Source: JBBQBQ01 sp038317685 (GTDB taxonomy: Bacteria > Desulfobacterota > Desulfuromonadia > Desulfuromonadales > DDH964). Taken from it: 59,550 nt of DNA. The notes beneath the pieces were generated by a model. That model did no database searches. It was not told the origin of the DNA and saw only the letters and a program-made list of their open reading frames with translations. The position numbers and the translations under genes are program-made. Positions 1-7,739 of this stretch are shown here, piece after piece (positions within the stretch are counted from its first letter, which is position 1; every line of letters starts with the position of its first letter). The stretch is taken from NCBI GenBank assembly GCA_038317685.1, contig JBBQBQ010000001.1, positions 1-59,550 of the forward strand, given 5' to 3'.

Positions 1-278
1 GGGCCTTGGCCATGGACCCGAAGATCATGCTCTTTGACGAACCGACCAGTGCCCTCGATCCGGAGATGGTCGGCGAAGTCCTCGACGTCATGAAGCAGCT
101 GGCGAAGGAGGGGATGACCATGGTGGTGGTGACCCACGAGATGGGCTTCGCCCGGGAAGTCGCCGACCGGGTGCTCTTCTTGGACGCCGGCAAACTGGTC
201 GAAGAAGGGAGTCCGGCCGCCATCTTCGGCGCCCCCCAACATGAGCGGACCCGGCTCTTTCTCAGCCAGGTCCTGTAA
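1..278 (+). CDS. Polar amino-acid ABC transporter ATP-binding protein, C-terminal end (partial)
   Basis: Only the last 90 or so residues are in the window; the gene starts before base 1 and the reading frame begins at base 3. The Walker B segment (LFDEPTSALDPE), the H-loop (VVVTHEMGFAREVADRV) and the closing LDAGKLVEEG...F segment are typical of the GlnQ/HisP group, the cytoplasmic ATPase that drives import of polar amino acids such as glutamine, histidine or arginine. The Walker A and signature motifs lie outside the window. The substrate cannot be told from this fragment. The next gene starts 30 bases downstream on the same strand, so the two could share a transcript, although they are functionally unrelated transporters. 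Confidence 0.9.
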   Translation, partial: ALAMDPKIMLFDEPTSALDPEMVGEVLDVMKQLAKEGMTMVVVTHEMGFAREVADRVLFLDAGKLVEEGSPAAIFGAPQHERTRLFLSQVL

Positions 279-308
279 CTGTCCCCTGTCGACGACTGTC
301 ATCCCCTC

Positions 309-1202
309 ATGAGCATCACACCCCCCGTGACCCCTCCCTCCGGCCGCCGTCCCCTCGGGCCCCTCTTCATGGCCCTGTTCTGCATCGTCGCCTGGGGCCT
401 TTCCTATGCGGCGATCCGCGCCACCGTCCGGGAGATTCCGCCGTTAACCCTGGCCTGCCTGCGCCACCTCGGGGCCGCCGTCCTCCTCTGGCCCCTGGTC
501 AGATGGCGCACGGGCCGGCAATCGATCGCCCCCGCCGACCGCATGAAGGTCCTGGCGATGGGCCTGAGCGGTATCGGCTGCTACTTCGCCTTCGAGAATT
601 ATGGCCTCCTCCTTACCACCGCCTCTCACGCCGCCCTGATTATCGCCGTCATCCCTCTGGCCACCGAACTGGTCCTGGCCCGGCGCTCCCGGCGCCTGCC
701 GCACCCGGCGGTCTGGCTGGGAACGGTCACCGCTCTGGCCGGCGTCGGCTTCCTCGTCGGCCTCGGCCAAGGGGAAGCCTCTCTGGCCGGAGACCTGCTG
801 ATGCTCGGCGCCGTCGCCAGTTGGACGATCTACACCTTTTTGATCGAAGGGATGGGGCATCGCTATCCGAAGCTGCTGCTGACCCGCCAGATCATGCTCT
901 ACGGCGGCCTGACCCTGCTCCCCGGCATGCTCTGGGAAACGGCCCGCGGCCCGCTCGTCATGCCGAGCGCCGTCGCCTGGGGCGGGCTGGCCTTCCTGAC
1001 CATCGTCTGCTCTGCCCTCGGCTACTATTTCTGGAACACCGCCATCCCCGCCCTCGGCCCCTCGGCAACCAACAACCTGCTGTACTTCCTGCCCCTGGTC
1101 GGCGTCATCGGCGGGGTCCTCCTCCTCGGCGAACCGCTCAGCACAGCCATCTTCTCCGGCGGCGGGCTGATCCTCGCCGGGGTTCTGATCGCCCGGCGCT
1201 GA
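309..1202 (+). CDS. EamA/DMT-family membrane transporter
   Basis: A 297-residue hydrophobic protein with about ten membrane segments arranged as two related halves, the layout of EamA (drug/metabolite transporter) proteins. The N-terminal part carries the family-like stretch VAWGLSYAAIRATV, and the second half has GYYFWNTAIPALGPSAT followed by LPLVGVIGGVLLLGEPL, the usual end of the C-terminal EamA repeat. Family members export amino acids or other small metabolites through the inner membrane; the substrate cannot be inferred here. The ATG at 309 gives a normal family length. It follows the amino-acid ABC gene by 30 bases. No obvious terminator is seen after its stop. Confidence 0.88.
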   Translation: MSITPPVTPPSGRRPLGPLFMALFCIVAWGLSYAAIRATVREIPPLTLACLRHLGAAVLLWPLVRWRTGRQSIAPADRMKVLAMGLSGIGCYFAFENYGLLLTTASHAALIIAVIPLATELVLARRSRRLPHPAVWLGTVTALAGVGFLVGLGQGEASLAGDLLMLGAVASWTIYTFLIEGMGHRYPKLLLTRQIMLYGGLTLLPGMLWETARGPLVMPSAVAWGGLAFLTIVCSALGYYFWNTAIPALGPSATNNLLYFLPLVGVIGGVLLLGEPLSTAIFSGGGLILAGVLIARR

Positions 1203-1339
1203 GCACCCGCAGCCACCCTGAGTCCCACCCTCCCCCATCGCAAGTGGCAGTTCAACCGTGACATTTCCGCCATGAATGGTAAGGTTTCCTGGGGACTAAC
1301 CCCTTTGCCAAGCAGTTCTTCAACAGCGAACAGGAGACT

Positions 1340-1804
1340 ATGATGGGGAAATTCATTTTCGGCTTATTGATGGGGATCATCATCGGAGCAGGCGGGTTGT
1401 GGTATTTTCAACAACAGCAGGCTGGGGCTTTGGCGGGCAACCAGAACCAGACCATCACCGACGCCAAGGCGGTCATGAACGCCAAACTCGACGCGCTTGA
1501 ATTACAGACCGACAGGATCCAGAAGGAGTTGAAGGAAAAGGGCCGGGTGGTGCGCCGCAAAGCCAGCCAGTTTGGAGCGGAAGTCGTCAACGCAGCGACC
1601 GACGCAGCCCTGACCGCAACCATCAAGGGGAAGCTGGTGGCCGACCCCAAGCTGTCGGCTTGGGACATCTCCGTGAGCACCAGCGACGGTGTCGTCACCC
1701 TTTCAGGGACGGTGTCGGAACCGGCATTGATCGGCAGCGCCATTTTGATGGCATTGGAGACCGACGGGGTGAATCAGGTCATTTCCACCATCAAAGTGGA
1801 ATAA
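1340..1804 (+). CDS. Membrane-anchored BON-domain protein
   Basis: A 154-residue protein. Residues 3 to 24 form one hydrophobic segment that would act as a signal anchor (FIFGLLMGIIIGAGGLWYF). A polar helical linker follows, and residues of about 85 to 154 form a BON domain (DAALTATIKGKLVADPKL, then the glycine-containing core VTLSGTVSEPALIGSAI). BON domains are found in periplasmic or envelope proteins such as OsmY and are thought to bind phospholipid. The start is the first of two adjacent ATG codons, preceded by CAGGAG. It stands alone, with a strong bidirectional terminator after it. A stress or envelope-maintenance role is inference. Confidence 0.8.
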   Translation: MMGKFIFGLLMGIIIGAGGLWYFQQQQAGALAGNQNQTITDAKAVMNAKLDALELQTDRIQKELKEKGRVVRRKASQFGAEVVNAATDAALTATIKGKLVADPKLSAWDISVSTSDGVVTLSGTVSEPALIGSAILMALETDGVNQVISTIKVE

Positions 1805-1889
1805 CCTCCCCTGACGTAATTTGATCTCACCTATTGGACCATAGGTCTATTCCCGGGTCAGGCCCCGCCCGACCTCATTTCATGCCAAC

Positions 1890-1940
1890 CTGAAACAATA
1901 AACCCCCGAGTCTCAAGGACCAGGGGGTTTATTGTTTCAG
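1890..1940. terminator. Bidirectional intrinsic terminator
   Basis: A perfect 18-bp inverted repeat (CTGAAACAATAAACCCCC at 1890-1907 against 1923-1940) with a 15-base loop. The A/T-rich outer arms give U-rich ends in both directions. It lies exactly between the convergent BON gene (+) and MucR gene (-), so it can end both transcripts. Confidence 0.85.
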
Positions 1941-1952
1941 GGTCGAGCAAAA

Positions 1953-2498
1953 CTATTCTGCAGCCGGCTTGGCTTTCGGCTTCGCTTCCTTCTTCGCGGA
2001 CGGTTTCTTGACAGCAGGTTTAGCGGCAGCAGGAGTAGCGACCTTCCCCTTCCCTGCTTTGGGTTTCACCGCTTCGACGTTAGCCTTTTTCGCAGCTCGG
2101 GCCTTGGCAAGATTGGCGCCCAGACCACGATCAAGGGCCATTTGTTTCCGTGAGGCGGAATAGTCTTTTGCCGCCAAAGGGGTCTTGCTCGGGATCCCGA
2201 ACTGCTTTTTGTATGGTCCAGGCTTGAGATCGTGGGCTGTCTTCAAGTGGCGGGCAAGGGTCTTCATTTCCTTGCCACAGATCATGCAAGTCACCTTGGA
2301 CTTTCCGAACGCTTTACGCACGCTGATAACAGGCGCTGATTGCCCTTCACCTTGGGTTTCCGGTGCTTCGCCTTTTTCTATGGAGGTCAAAGCAACATAC
2401 ACTTGCCGGATTTCACCAAGCACCTGTTCCTTGGTCATCCGACTTGTGGCTTCGTTGTTAGCGACAATATCCCAGGCCATTTCCAGTAGTGAGCTCAT
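1953..2498 (-). CDS. MucR/Ros-family zinc-finger transcriptional regulator
   Basis: 181 residues. The N-terminal half has the MucR family pattern, including the zinc-finger segment CMICGKEMKTLARHLKTAH (Cys-x2-Cys ... His-x4-His), followed by the family signature LKPGPYKKQFGIPSKTPL and AKDYSASRK. The last 60 or so residues are rich in Ala, Lys and Pro (AKARAAKKA...KPAVKKPSAKK), resembling a histone H1-like tail that could give non-specific DNA binding. MucR proteins bind AT-rich promoter DNA and control surface polysaccharide, motility or cell-cycle genes. ATG at 2498 is preceded by GGAGG. It is monocistronic and opens into a long AT-rich upstream region. Confidence 0.9.
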   Translation of the reverse strand: MSSLLEMAWDIVANNEATSRMTKEQVLGEIRQVYVALTSIEKGEAPETQGEGQSAPVISVRKAFGKSKVTCMICGKEMKTLARHLKTAHDLKPGPYKKQFGIPSKTPLAAKDYSASRKQMALDRGLGANLAKARAAKKANVEAVKPKAGKGKVATPAAAKPAVKKPSAKKEAKPKAKPAAE

Positions 2499-3169
2499 TT
2501 TGTTCCTCCAGTAAAAGTGATATTTGTTTTTTATCTTATATCATGATTGTAAAAAATTTTCGACAGGGCCTTTTGAAAATAATTCGACGCCACTACTTTT
2601 TTTCAGAAACCTCCCACTAATCGCTCAAATCTGACCAATATGGCATTCCTTTATTGAGTTTTTGGAGAAGTATGATTTTCTCGTTTTTATTAGCACGGAC
2701 AACTTTTTCAGATCTGAGATTCCCGGAATTCTTCTTCTTCGAGTGGTCCTCTCTACCGTGTAAACCCGCTCAGAATTAGAGACCATTGGCAATAACATGG
2801 TCTCACAGTTTTTGTTAAAAAGAACTGACTGACTCGTTCCGGTCGTGATCTGAACAAACGACTAACCCAAAAGCGCCCTATGGAAAATGTGAAGATTGCC
2901 TTCAAGGCCACCCCAACGTTTGTTTGATTGAAGGATGGTTTGAATAAAGAAAATAGGAACCCACAATGAGTTCCTATTTTTTAATTGGGACAGGGAACGG
3001 TATTCACATCGAATTCGCGGATCGGGTAGGGACCAAACAATCGTTCCCTAAATCAATGTGACCTGCGCCTGCCAACACGGTCATGTCCCATCGGTCTAAT
3101 TGGCATTGGCGAAACAGCACGGCAAGGGTTGTACCGGGGTGCAACTCGTATATTCCGTAGTGCCGTTGG
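2499..3169. other. Long non-coding region with two hairpins
   Basis: No convincing gene is visible here. The part next to MucR is strongly A/T-rich and probably holds its promoter. Two hairpins stand out. One has arms GAGACCAT (2779-2786) and 2797-2804, followed by a T-rich run. The other is listed separately at 2950-2986. Together they suggest a short non-coding transcript, but no promoter could be assigned with confidence. Confidence 0.4.
2950..2986 (+). terminator. Intrinsic-terminator-like hairpin
   Basis: Perfect 11-bp inverted repeat AAAATAGGAAC (2950-2960) and its complement (2970-2980) around a 9-base loop, with the T-run extending to 2982. No coding gene ends nearby on the plus strand, so it may end a small RNA. 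The flanking A/T runs make it usable in either direction. Confidence 0.5.
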
Positions 3170-3253
3170 GACATTTTTAAGGGTGGAGGCCTCTCCGAAA
3201 GGGTCGCAACTTCACTGGGTTAACCAGGAAGGATAGCCTGGGAACTGGCCCGG
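3170..3253 (+). promoter_or_regulatory. Possible GEMM-I (c-di-GMP-type) riboswitch, orphan
   Basis: On the plus strand this stretch shows, in the right order, landmarks of the GEMM-I aptamer: a GAAA tetraloop (CTCCGAAAGGG), then GGGTCGCAAC where the family has GGGACGCAAA, a short hairpin CTGG-GTTAA-CCAG, then AGGATAGCC-TGGG, close to the family AGGATAGCC-GGG. The helix under the GAAA loop pairs poorly as I read it. No plus-strand gene follows, because the next gene (3254-3925) is on the minus strand and converges on it. It may therefore be a displaced remnant. A covariance-model search is needed to accept it. Confidence 0.35.
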
Positions 3254-3925
3254 TTACGGACCAAGGAGAAACCGTACCTGAAAGTCCAGAAGACCGCGAT
3301 CCTGCGCAGTCGCCATCAGCGGCGTCACATCCAGGACCACATCGCCGCCGACATCGGAATGGTAAATATGGAAGGCTCGCACTGCCAAGAGGGCAGAGGA
3401 GTAATCGCCGGGAGAGAGCCCCGCATTTACCGAATACTGAATCAGGTCGAGGAGAATGGGAACGTTGGCGGCAAATTCGACCGAATTGACAAAGACCGTC
3501 AAGGTTGCCGAACGGATGATCGCATCAGAAGGGATGATGGGTTCCCCCGTCGATCCGTCGAGGGGAAAATCGAGAAAAGCCCGGTACTCGAGCTCGTGCA
3601 GAGTGGCACTGTCCACCCCGATCAGAAGGGTCGAGGGGGCCTGGGTGATCGTATAGGAGGCGAGGACCGGATCGTAAGCGATGTCTCCGTCGGTCGGTTG
3701 ATCGCTGAGGATGGAAACGACAAACGTTCCCGGGACTCCAGGCAGGAGATACTCGACGGTCAGTTCCGGAGCCGTGAGCGCGACCGTGGGACGGTTCTCG
3801 ATCCCCACCAGGCCGGGATCAGCATAGATCGGACCGGGGCCACCATCCCCTCCACCACAACCGGCCAGGATCGGCAGCAACGCCCCGAGGGCCAGAAAAC
3901 CTTTCCAATGAAACCATCTCTTCAT
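3254..3925 (-). CDS. Hypothetical lipoprotein
   Basis: 223 residues. Residues 1 to 22 form a lipoprotein signal (KGFLALGALLPILAGCGGG) with the cleavable Cys in LAGC, followed by a Gly-rich linker, so it is probably a periplasm- or outer-membrane-attached lipoprotein. The rest is predicted to be mostly beta strand, with segments such as ALTAPELTVEYLLPGVPG and SATLTVFVNSVEFAANVP. I do not recognise a family. The start ATG at 3925 follows GGAG. Its stop lies right against the candidate riboswitch on the other strand, so the C-terminus may have been altered by a rearrangement. Confidence 0.7.
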   Translation of the reverse strand: MKRWFHWKGFLALGALLPILAGCGGGDGGPGPIYADPGLVGIENRPTVALTAPELTVEYLLPGVPGTFVVSILSDQPTDGDIAYDPVLASYTITQAPSTLLIGVDSATLHELEYRAFLDFPLDGSTGEPIIPSDAIIRSATLTVFVNSVEFAANVPILLDLIQYSVNAGLSPGDYSSALLAVRAFHIYHSDVGGDVVLDVTPLMATAQDRGLLDFQVRFLLGP

Positions 3926-3977
3926 CGTCTCGCTCCTTTATCTCATAGAGTCGGTTTATTGGCTTTAAGCTTACTAC

Positions 3978-4002
3978 AAAAAAGACGGACTGTTCTTCCG
4001 TC
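3978..4002 (-). terminator. Intrinsic terminator (minus strand)
   Basis: Hairpin with GACGGA (3984-3989) paired to TCCGTC (3997-4002), followed on the minus strand by six U residues (A-run at 3978-3983). It lies just beyond the 3' end of the group II intron in the exon, so it would end a transcript carrying the intron. Confidence 0.65.
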
Positions 4003-4065
4003 CGGTACCTTTTGGTTCCACAAGAAGATTAACCTGGCGCAGGGAGGGGGGAGAGGGGGCACCCC

Positions 4066-5717
4066 GTAGGGTAGAGTAGAGAACAGGTTTCACCCTGCCC
4101 TCCCTCATCAAACAGTGCATGCGGTTTTCCCGCACACGGCTTTCCGATGTTCTTCACTACAAGGCATGCGCCTTCGTCCAGCCCGCTGTTGTCGGCACTT
4201 TGTACAACCCGTATCTGCCGTAGAGCATCCGGCGACTAAAGCGCGCATAACCGGTTCCCCATTCCTTGATTTTATGACGTTTTCAAAGGTGTATCTGCAA
4301 CCGCTCTTCTACGTGAGATCACACGTGTTTAAGTGCTCTGCTGCAATTCTTGATATGGAAAGAACCAACCCAGCCCTTTACCGTTGAGTTGACTTCAGTT
4401 ATTACCAGTTCAAGATGTTTTACCGTCCTCGTTCGCTTAGTGAGTTCGGTGACACGATCCTTGATCGTCTGCAAGGACTTCTTCGATGGCTGAACGTGGT
4501 GATACAGCTTCCCAGCCCTTCTGTTTTTCCCCATCCAGATTGAGAACCCCAGAAAATCGAACCGCCCTTTATAGGCGTTGACTATTTTGGTCTTTGCCTC
4601 GTTCAGGGCCAGTTTCAGTCGCTCCAGTATCTGCCGCAATACTGTCATTGCTCTGTCGGATTTGTTCTTCCGGCAGAGGATAACAATGTCGTCTGCGTAT
4701 CGGACGATGCGGGCACCCAGCCGTTGTTGCAGGTTGTTCCGTTCCCAGATTCTGTCCAGAATGTGCAGGTAGAGATTGGACGACAACGGTGAAATGACCC
4801 CGGCTTGCGGTGTCCCTTTGCGGTTGCCCTTGCCGCCGCCGATATTCCGCTTCGTTCCTTCCTTGTCCACCTCGACGATCGGGGCCTTGAGCCACCTTTG
4901 GATGAGGCGCAAAATCTCGCCGTCGCTCTTCGGGATCATGACCCTTTTAACGGGATCGGGCTTGTACGTCTTGGTCCTCAGTGCTTCTTCCAGCTCCGCG
5001 ATAAATGCGGTGCCCCCCTCTTTCGTCTCGATGGCCGCGAAGGTGACGCCGTCTATCCCGGCGCTCCCTTTGTTGGCGCGGACAAGGACATAGGCAAACT
5101 CAAGGATGCCGGCCCGGTAGACCTTGTCGTACAAGGCGTAGAAGCGGCAGGCCTTCTCTGCTTGGCCTTGCGGTAGAGCTTCCTCTGTAGCGTCCTGATT
5201 GTTTCCGGGGTTGTCAGCATGGATGCAATCCCCATCTCCTTCGCTCTTTGGTTGCGTGAACAAAGCAGGGTCCCTTCCCTCAGGCCGGGTTATGTTGTCC
5301 CGTGCCCTCAAGCGGGACGATGGACCCCTCCGACTCCCGATCCGGCCCAACGCGATTTCGTGGCCTTATACGCGCCGGTTGATGTTCCTTAGGCAGCACC
5401 GCACCGGGTCTCCAGCACAGGATTGAATATCTTCCGCGACAGGCCATCCCTGCGACCCCGGAAGATTTCACAGACCGTTTCCGTTGTCTGAGTCTGTGAC
5501 GGCGGCCTTCCCCGAACGTCCACCGGGTCGGCATCTCCATATCAATAACGAGGCTACTTCTGGGTTCACTTTCGTTACGGCCTGCTACTTTGCCAATTGG
5601 GAACTCACGACCCCTTGTTACCAAGACGCCGCTCCCTTGAACTCCCGGGGTGAACGGATAACTCCCCAGACGGGACTTTAACCCGTGTGATATTCGACTG
5701 TTACTGCGAACGGACAC
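4066..5717 (-). mobile_element. Group II intron, decayed
   Basis: Read on the minus strand, the element begins near 5717 with GTGTCC, passes the intron-like CACGGGTTAAAGTCCCG segment, encodes an LtrA-type reverse transcriptase remnant, and closes with a domain V-like hairpin (AGCCGTGTGCGGGAAAAC then CGCATGCACTG, about 4108-4140) and a pyrimidine-rich 3' end CTACTCTACCCTAC near 4066. Boundaries are estimates from these landmarks, accurate to a few bases at best. It is inserted in non-coding DNA. The 5' exon carries an inverted repeat (GCTATTTT...AAAATAGC). The encoded protein is badly damaged, so mobility would require a protein supplied from elsewhere. Confidence 0.75.
4157..5235 (-). pseudogene. 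ltrA: Group II intron reverse transcriptase/maturase (broken)
   Basis: The original start is probably ATG at 5235 (MGIASMLTTPETIRTLQRKL). Near 5160 one base is lost, and the rest continues in another frame as CRFYALYDKVYRAGILEF. At about 4935 the sequence jumps from RVMIPKSDG straight to EILRLIQRWLKAP, which by family comparison removes about 90 residues, including early reverse-transcriptase blocks. The later blocks are kept: GTPQAGVISPLSSNLYLH, the catalytic RYADDIVILC, and FLGFSIWMGK at the start of the maturase region. In-frame TGA stops at 4319-4321 and 4283-4285 interrupt the C-terminus, which otherwise reads on to a family-like end (MLYGRYGLYKVPTTAGWTK) at the TAG at 4157. The protein is certainly inactive as a reverse transcriptase. 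Confidence 0.88.
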
Positions 5718-5871
5718 TGCCTGCTATTTTTTAAAAAGTTAAAATAGCGACATAACAAGCAGCGTCCTCTCAGCACCTACCTCGATCGGGACCACCGGGT
5801 TCGGCGCGCTTGAATAGTGGTATACTGAAACGGCGGAAGGAGTCCGCTCACAATAAAGGGAGAAACGGAAA

Positions 5872-6051
5872 ATGGGAAACACCGGTCTGGTCAAACTGTT
5901 CATGTTCTTGCTGGCAACCTTGATACTGTCCGGTTGCCCTATATGGATAAGAGACGGGGGACCCCGCCAGGGAGATTCCCACGACAGAGGCCGTGGGGGA
6001 GACCGAGGCGACCACCATGAACATAATGACAGTCGTGACGGTCATAGATAA
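5872..6051 (+). CDS. Small lipoprotein, 59 residues
   Basis: A short open frame starting ATG at 5872, preceded by AAAGGGAG. Residues 7 to 22 are a lipoprotein signal (LVKLFMFLLATLILSGC) with the lipid-modified Cys at position 22. The mature part is short, hydrophilic and rich in Gly, Asp, His and Arg (HDRGRGGDRGDHHEHNDS), so it might bind metal ions. No family is recognised. It stands alone between the intron and the tRNA, with a possible hairpin terminator after it. Confidence 0.65.
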   Translation: MGNTGLVKLFMFLLATLILSGCPIWIRDGGPRQGDSHDRGRGGDRGDHHEHNDSRDGHR

Positions 6052-6067
6052 TCTTCTGTCGGACGCC

Positions 6068-6100
6068 GGGGCTGCCAAATGATCGGCTGATCGCAGCCCC
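6068..6100 (+). terminator. Hairpin after the small lipoprotein gene
   Basis: GGGGCTGC (6068-6075) pairs with GCAGCCCC (6093-6100) over a 17-base loop, 17 bases past the small lipoprotein stop. No proper T-run follows, so termination here is uncertain. Confidence 0.4.
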
Positions 6101-6231
6101 TGAATTCTTCGCACCCGCCTTTCCTTGGGAGCAAAGGCCCATGAACTCGTGCCTTTGTCGTCACAGAGTGGGGTTAAAGGGAGCATGCTCCCTAGCGGTA
6201 ATTACTTTAAAACAATAGCTGTTTGAATGAA

Positions 6232-6260
6232 CAAGGGCCAGGCAATCTGCCTGGCCCTTG
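6232..6260 (-). terminator. Terminator of the tRNA transcript
   Basis: Perfect 13-bp inverted repeat CAAGGGCCAGGCA (6232-6244) and its complement (6248-6260) with a 3-base loop. It starts 9 bases beyond the 3' end of the minus-strand tRNA gene and is followed by a moderately U-rich stretch. Confidence 0.8.
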
Positions 6261-6268
6261 GAGTTTCT

Positions 6269-6343
<75 letters not shown>

Positions 6344-6357
6344 CAACGTGGGGCCGA

Positions 6358-7662
6358 TTATAGGGCCGGCCCGTTTTCCTTGTCAACGCTTTTTTCCCCC
6401 AATGATTTCAGAAACTTCCTTGCTTGATCCAGGGTTTGGACGGTTCCGGTGAGTTCCGCCGCCCGCAGACGGACCAAGGCTTTGCCGAGCGCCGTCCCGG
6501 GAGGAATGCCGAGCTCCTGCTGCAGCCAGTCGCCGTCGACCAGATCGGGAATCCGGCCTTTCCGGTTGAGGGCCAGGTAGGAATCGAGGGCGGCAAGAAG
6601 TTGCTCCCGCTGCACCGGGTCGGTTGTCAGGGCCGCCAGCCACAGGAGGCGGTCTTCGGGGGCGGGGCGAGCCGCCACCCAAAGGGCCCGGGCGCGCTCG
6701 GTGTCCGCGAACCCTGCCAGTTCAGCCCCTTGATCTGCCGGGGTCGCGACCACTGCGGCCAGGGCCCGGCTGTTGTCCCGGCCGAGGCAGAGGCGCTCCT
6801 GCCAGGAGCGGTCGCCGGGCGGCGCCAGGTGGCGCAGCAGCGCAGCCAGACGCAACCGGCCGTGGCGGGAGAAGCCGCGGCCGACCGCCGCATCGAGGAG
6901 GGCACGAGGGGCCGGACGCTCGGCCAGTTCTACGCGAAGCTGGTCGATTCGCGCCACCGCTGCCAAAGCACCGGAAAGCCCGTCCACGGCCCCGAAGAGG
7001 GGACCGAGGACCTTCACAGCCGCGAGCACCGCCAGGGCGCCGCCGAGACGGGGGCCTTCGACGCAGGCGACCACTTCGTCGCCGAGCCGCTCCCCGGCGA
7101 CCCGGGGTAGTTCCGGGACGGCGGCGGCCATAAGCTCCAGCGTCGCAGGGGGAAGTGTGAACTCGAGCTGGGCGGCGAGGCGCGCCCCGCGCAGGATACG
7201 CAGAGGATCATCGCGGAAGGCGGCCTTGGCGCAGGGAACCAGATGCCGCGCAGCAATGCCGGCGGCGCCACCGAGGGGATCGTGCAGACGGCCGCTGCGC
7301 AGCTCCAGGGCCAGGGCGTTGGCGGTGAAGTCCCGCCCGCGCAGGTCGCCGTCGAGATCCGCGGCGCGAAAGGGGGCGAAATCGAAGCTGGTCGATTCCC
7401 CGTCGGCACCCCGGAGCACCACCCGCGACTGGCAGCGCGCCCGGTCGAGGAAAAACCAGCGACCCCCGACCCGCGCCGAAAATCCACGGGCAAGCCTGGT
7501 CGGATCGCCGGGGGTGGCGAAGTCGAAGTCGTGGGCGGACACCCCGAGGAGGGCATCGCGCAGGGCGCCGCCGACCAGATAGCAGACCTCCTCCCCCGGC
7601 AGGAGGGCCGCGAGGTCGAAAAGGTGGGGGATGGTCCTCAAAATCGCTTCAGGTTTCTGCAT
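6358..7662 (-). CDS. tRNA nucleotidyltransferase / poly(A) polymerase family protein
   Basis: 434 residues. The N-terminal third is the class II nucleotidyltransferase head: LVGGALRDALLG followed by HDFDFATPGD, which supplies the metal-binding Asp pair, then GRDFTANALAL and DPLGGAAGI, and the helical neck motif DDPLRILRGARLAAQLEFTL. The rest is helical tRNA-binding body. Such enzymes add CCA, or only A or CC, to tRNA 3' ends, or polyadenylate RNA. Deltaproteobacteria often split these activities between paralogues, so the exact reaction is not settled. ATG at 7662 has GGAGG only 2 bases upstream, which is unusually close. A tRNA-Gly gene follows directly. Confidence 0.88.
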   Translation of the reverse strand: MQKPEAILRTIPHLFDLAALLPGEEVCYLVGGALRDALLGVSAHDFDFATPGDPTRLARGFSARVGGRWFFLDRARCQSRVVLRGADGESTSFDFAPFRAADLDGDLRGRDFTANALALELRSGRLHDPLGGAAGIAARHLVPCAKAAFRDDPLRILRGARLAAQLEFTLPPATLELMAAAVPELPRVAGERLGDEVVACVEGPRLGGALAVLAAVKVLGPLFGAVDGLSGALAAVARIDQLRVELAERPAPRALLDAAVGRGFSRHGRLRLAALLRHLAPPGDRSWQERLCLGRDNSRALAAVVATPADQGAELAGFADTERARALWVAARPAPEDRLLWLAALTTDPVQREQLLAALDSYLALNRKGRIPDLVDGDWLQQELGIPPGTALGKALVRLRAAELTGTVQTLDQARKFLKSLGEKSVDKENGPAL

Positions 7663-7678
7663 GGCCTCCGAAATGCGC

Positions 7679-7705
7679 AGGGGCGGGTCTTGGCGACCCG
7701 CCCCT
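7679..7705 (-). terminator. Strong hairpin between aminotransferase and nucleotidyltransferase genes
   Basis: Perfect 11-bp GC-rich inverted repeat AGGGGCGGGTC (7679-7689) and its complement (7695-7705), with a 5-base loop. It lies 34 bases after the aminotransferase stop. There is little U-run, so it may also act as an mRNA-stabilising hairpin. Confidence 0.6.
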
Positions 7706-7739
7706 GGCGACGAACCTTAAAGAGGTCCGATCATCAGTC

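Noticed and set aside
3359..4069. Plus-strand frame after the possible riboswitch, as its controlled gene
   Set aside because: It lies opposite the lipoprotein gene and the intron end, with shadow-like composition and no ribosome site.
4283..4321. In-frame TGA codons as selenocysteine sites
   Set aside because: They sit at positions where relatives would have Arg, in a gene that also has a frameshift and deletion; decay explains them better.
4157..5235. Reverse transcriptase near a repeat-bearing phage fibre, suggesting a diversity-generating retroelement
   Set aside because: The enzyme belongs to a group II intron with domain V, lies outside the prophage, and is broken. The fibre repeats are a plain tandem duplication, not a template/variable pair.
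5280..5717. Open frame of 145 codons on the minus strand
   Set aside because: It covers the 5' RNA domains of the group II intron and has no protein-like features.
6424..7110. Long plus-strand frame opposite the nucleotidyltransferase gene
   Set aside because: A mirror frame caused by GC-rich codons; composition is Arg/Gly/Pro-rich and it has no ribosome site. Many similar frames occur opposite other genes.
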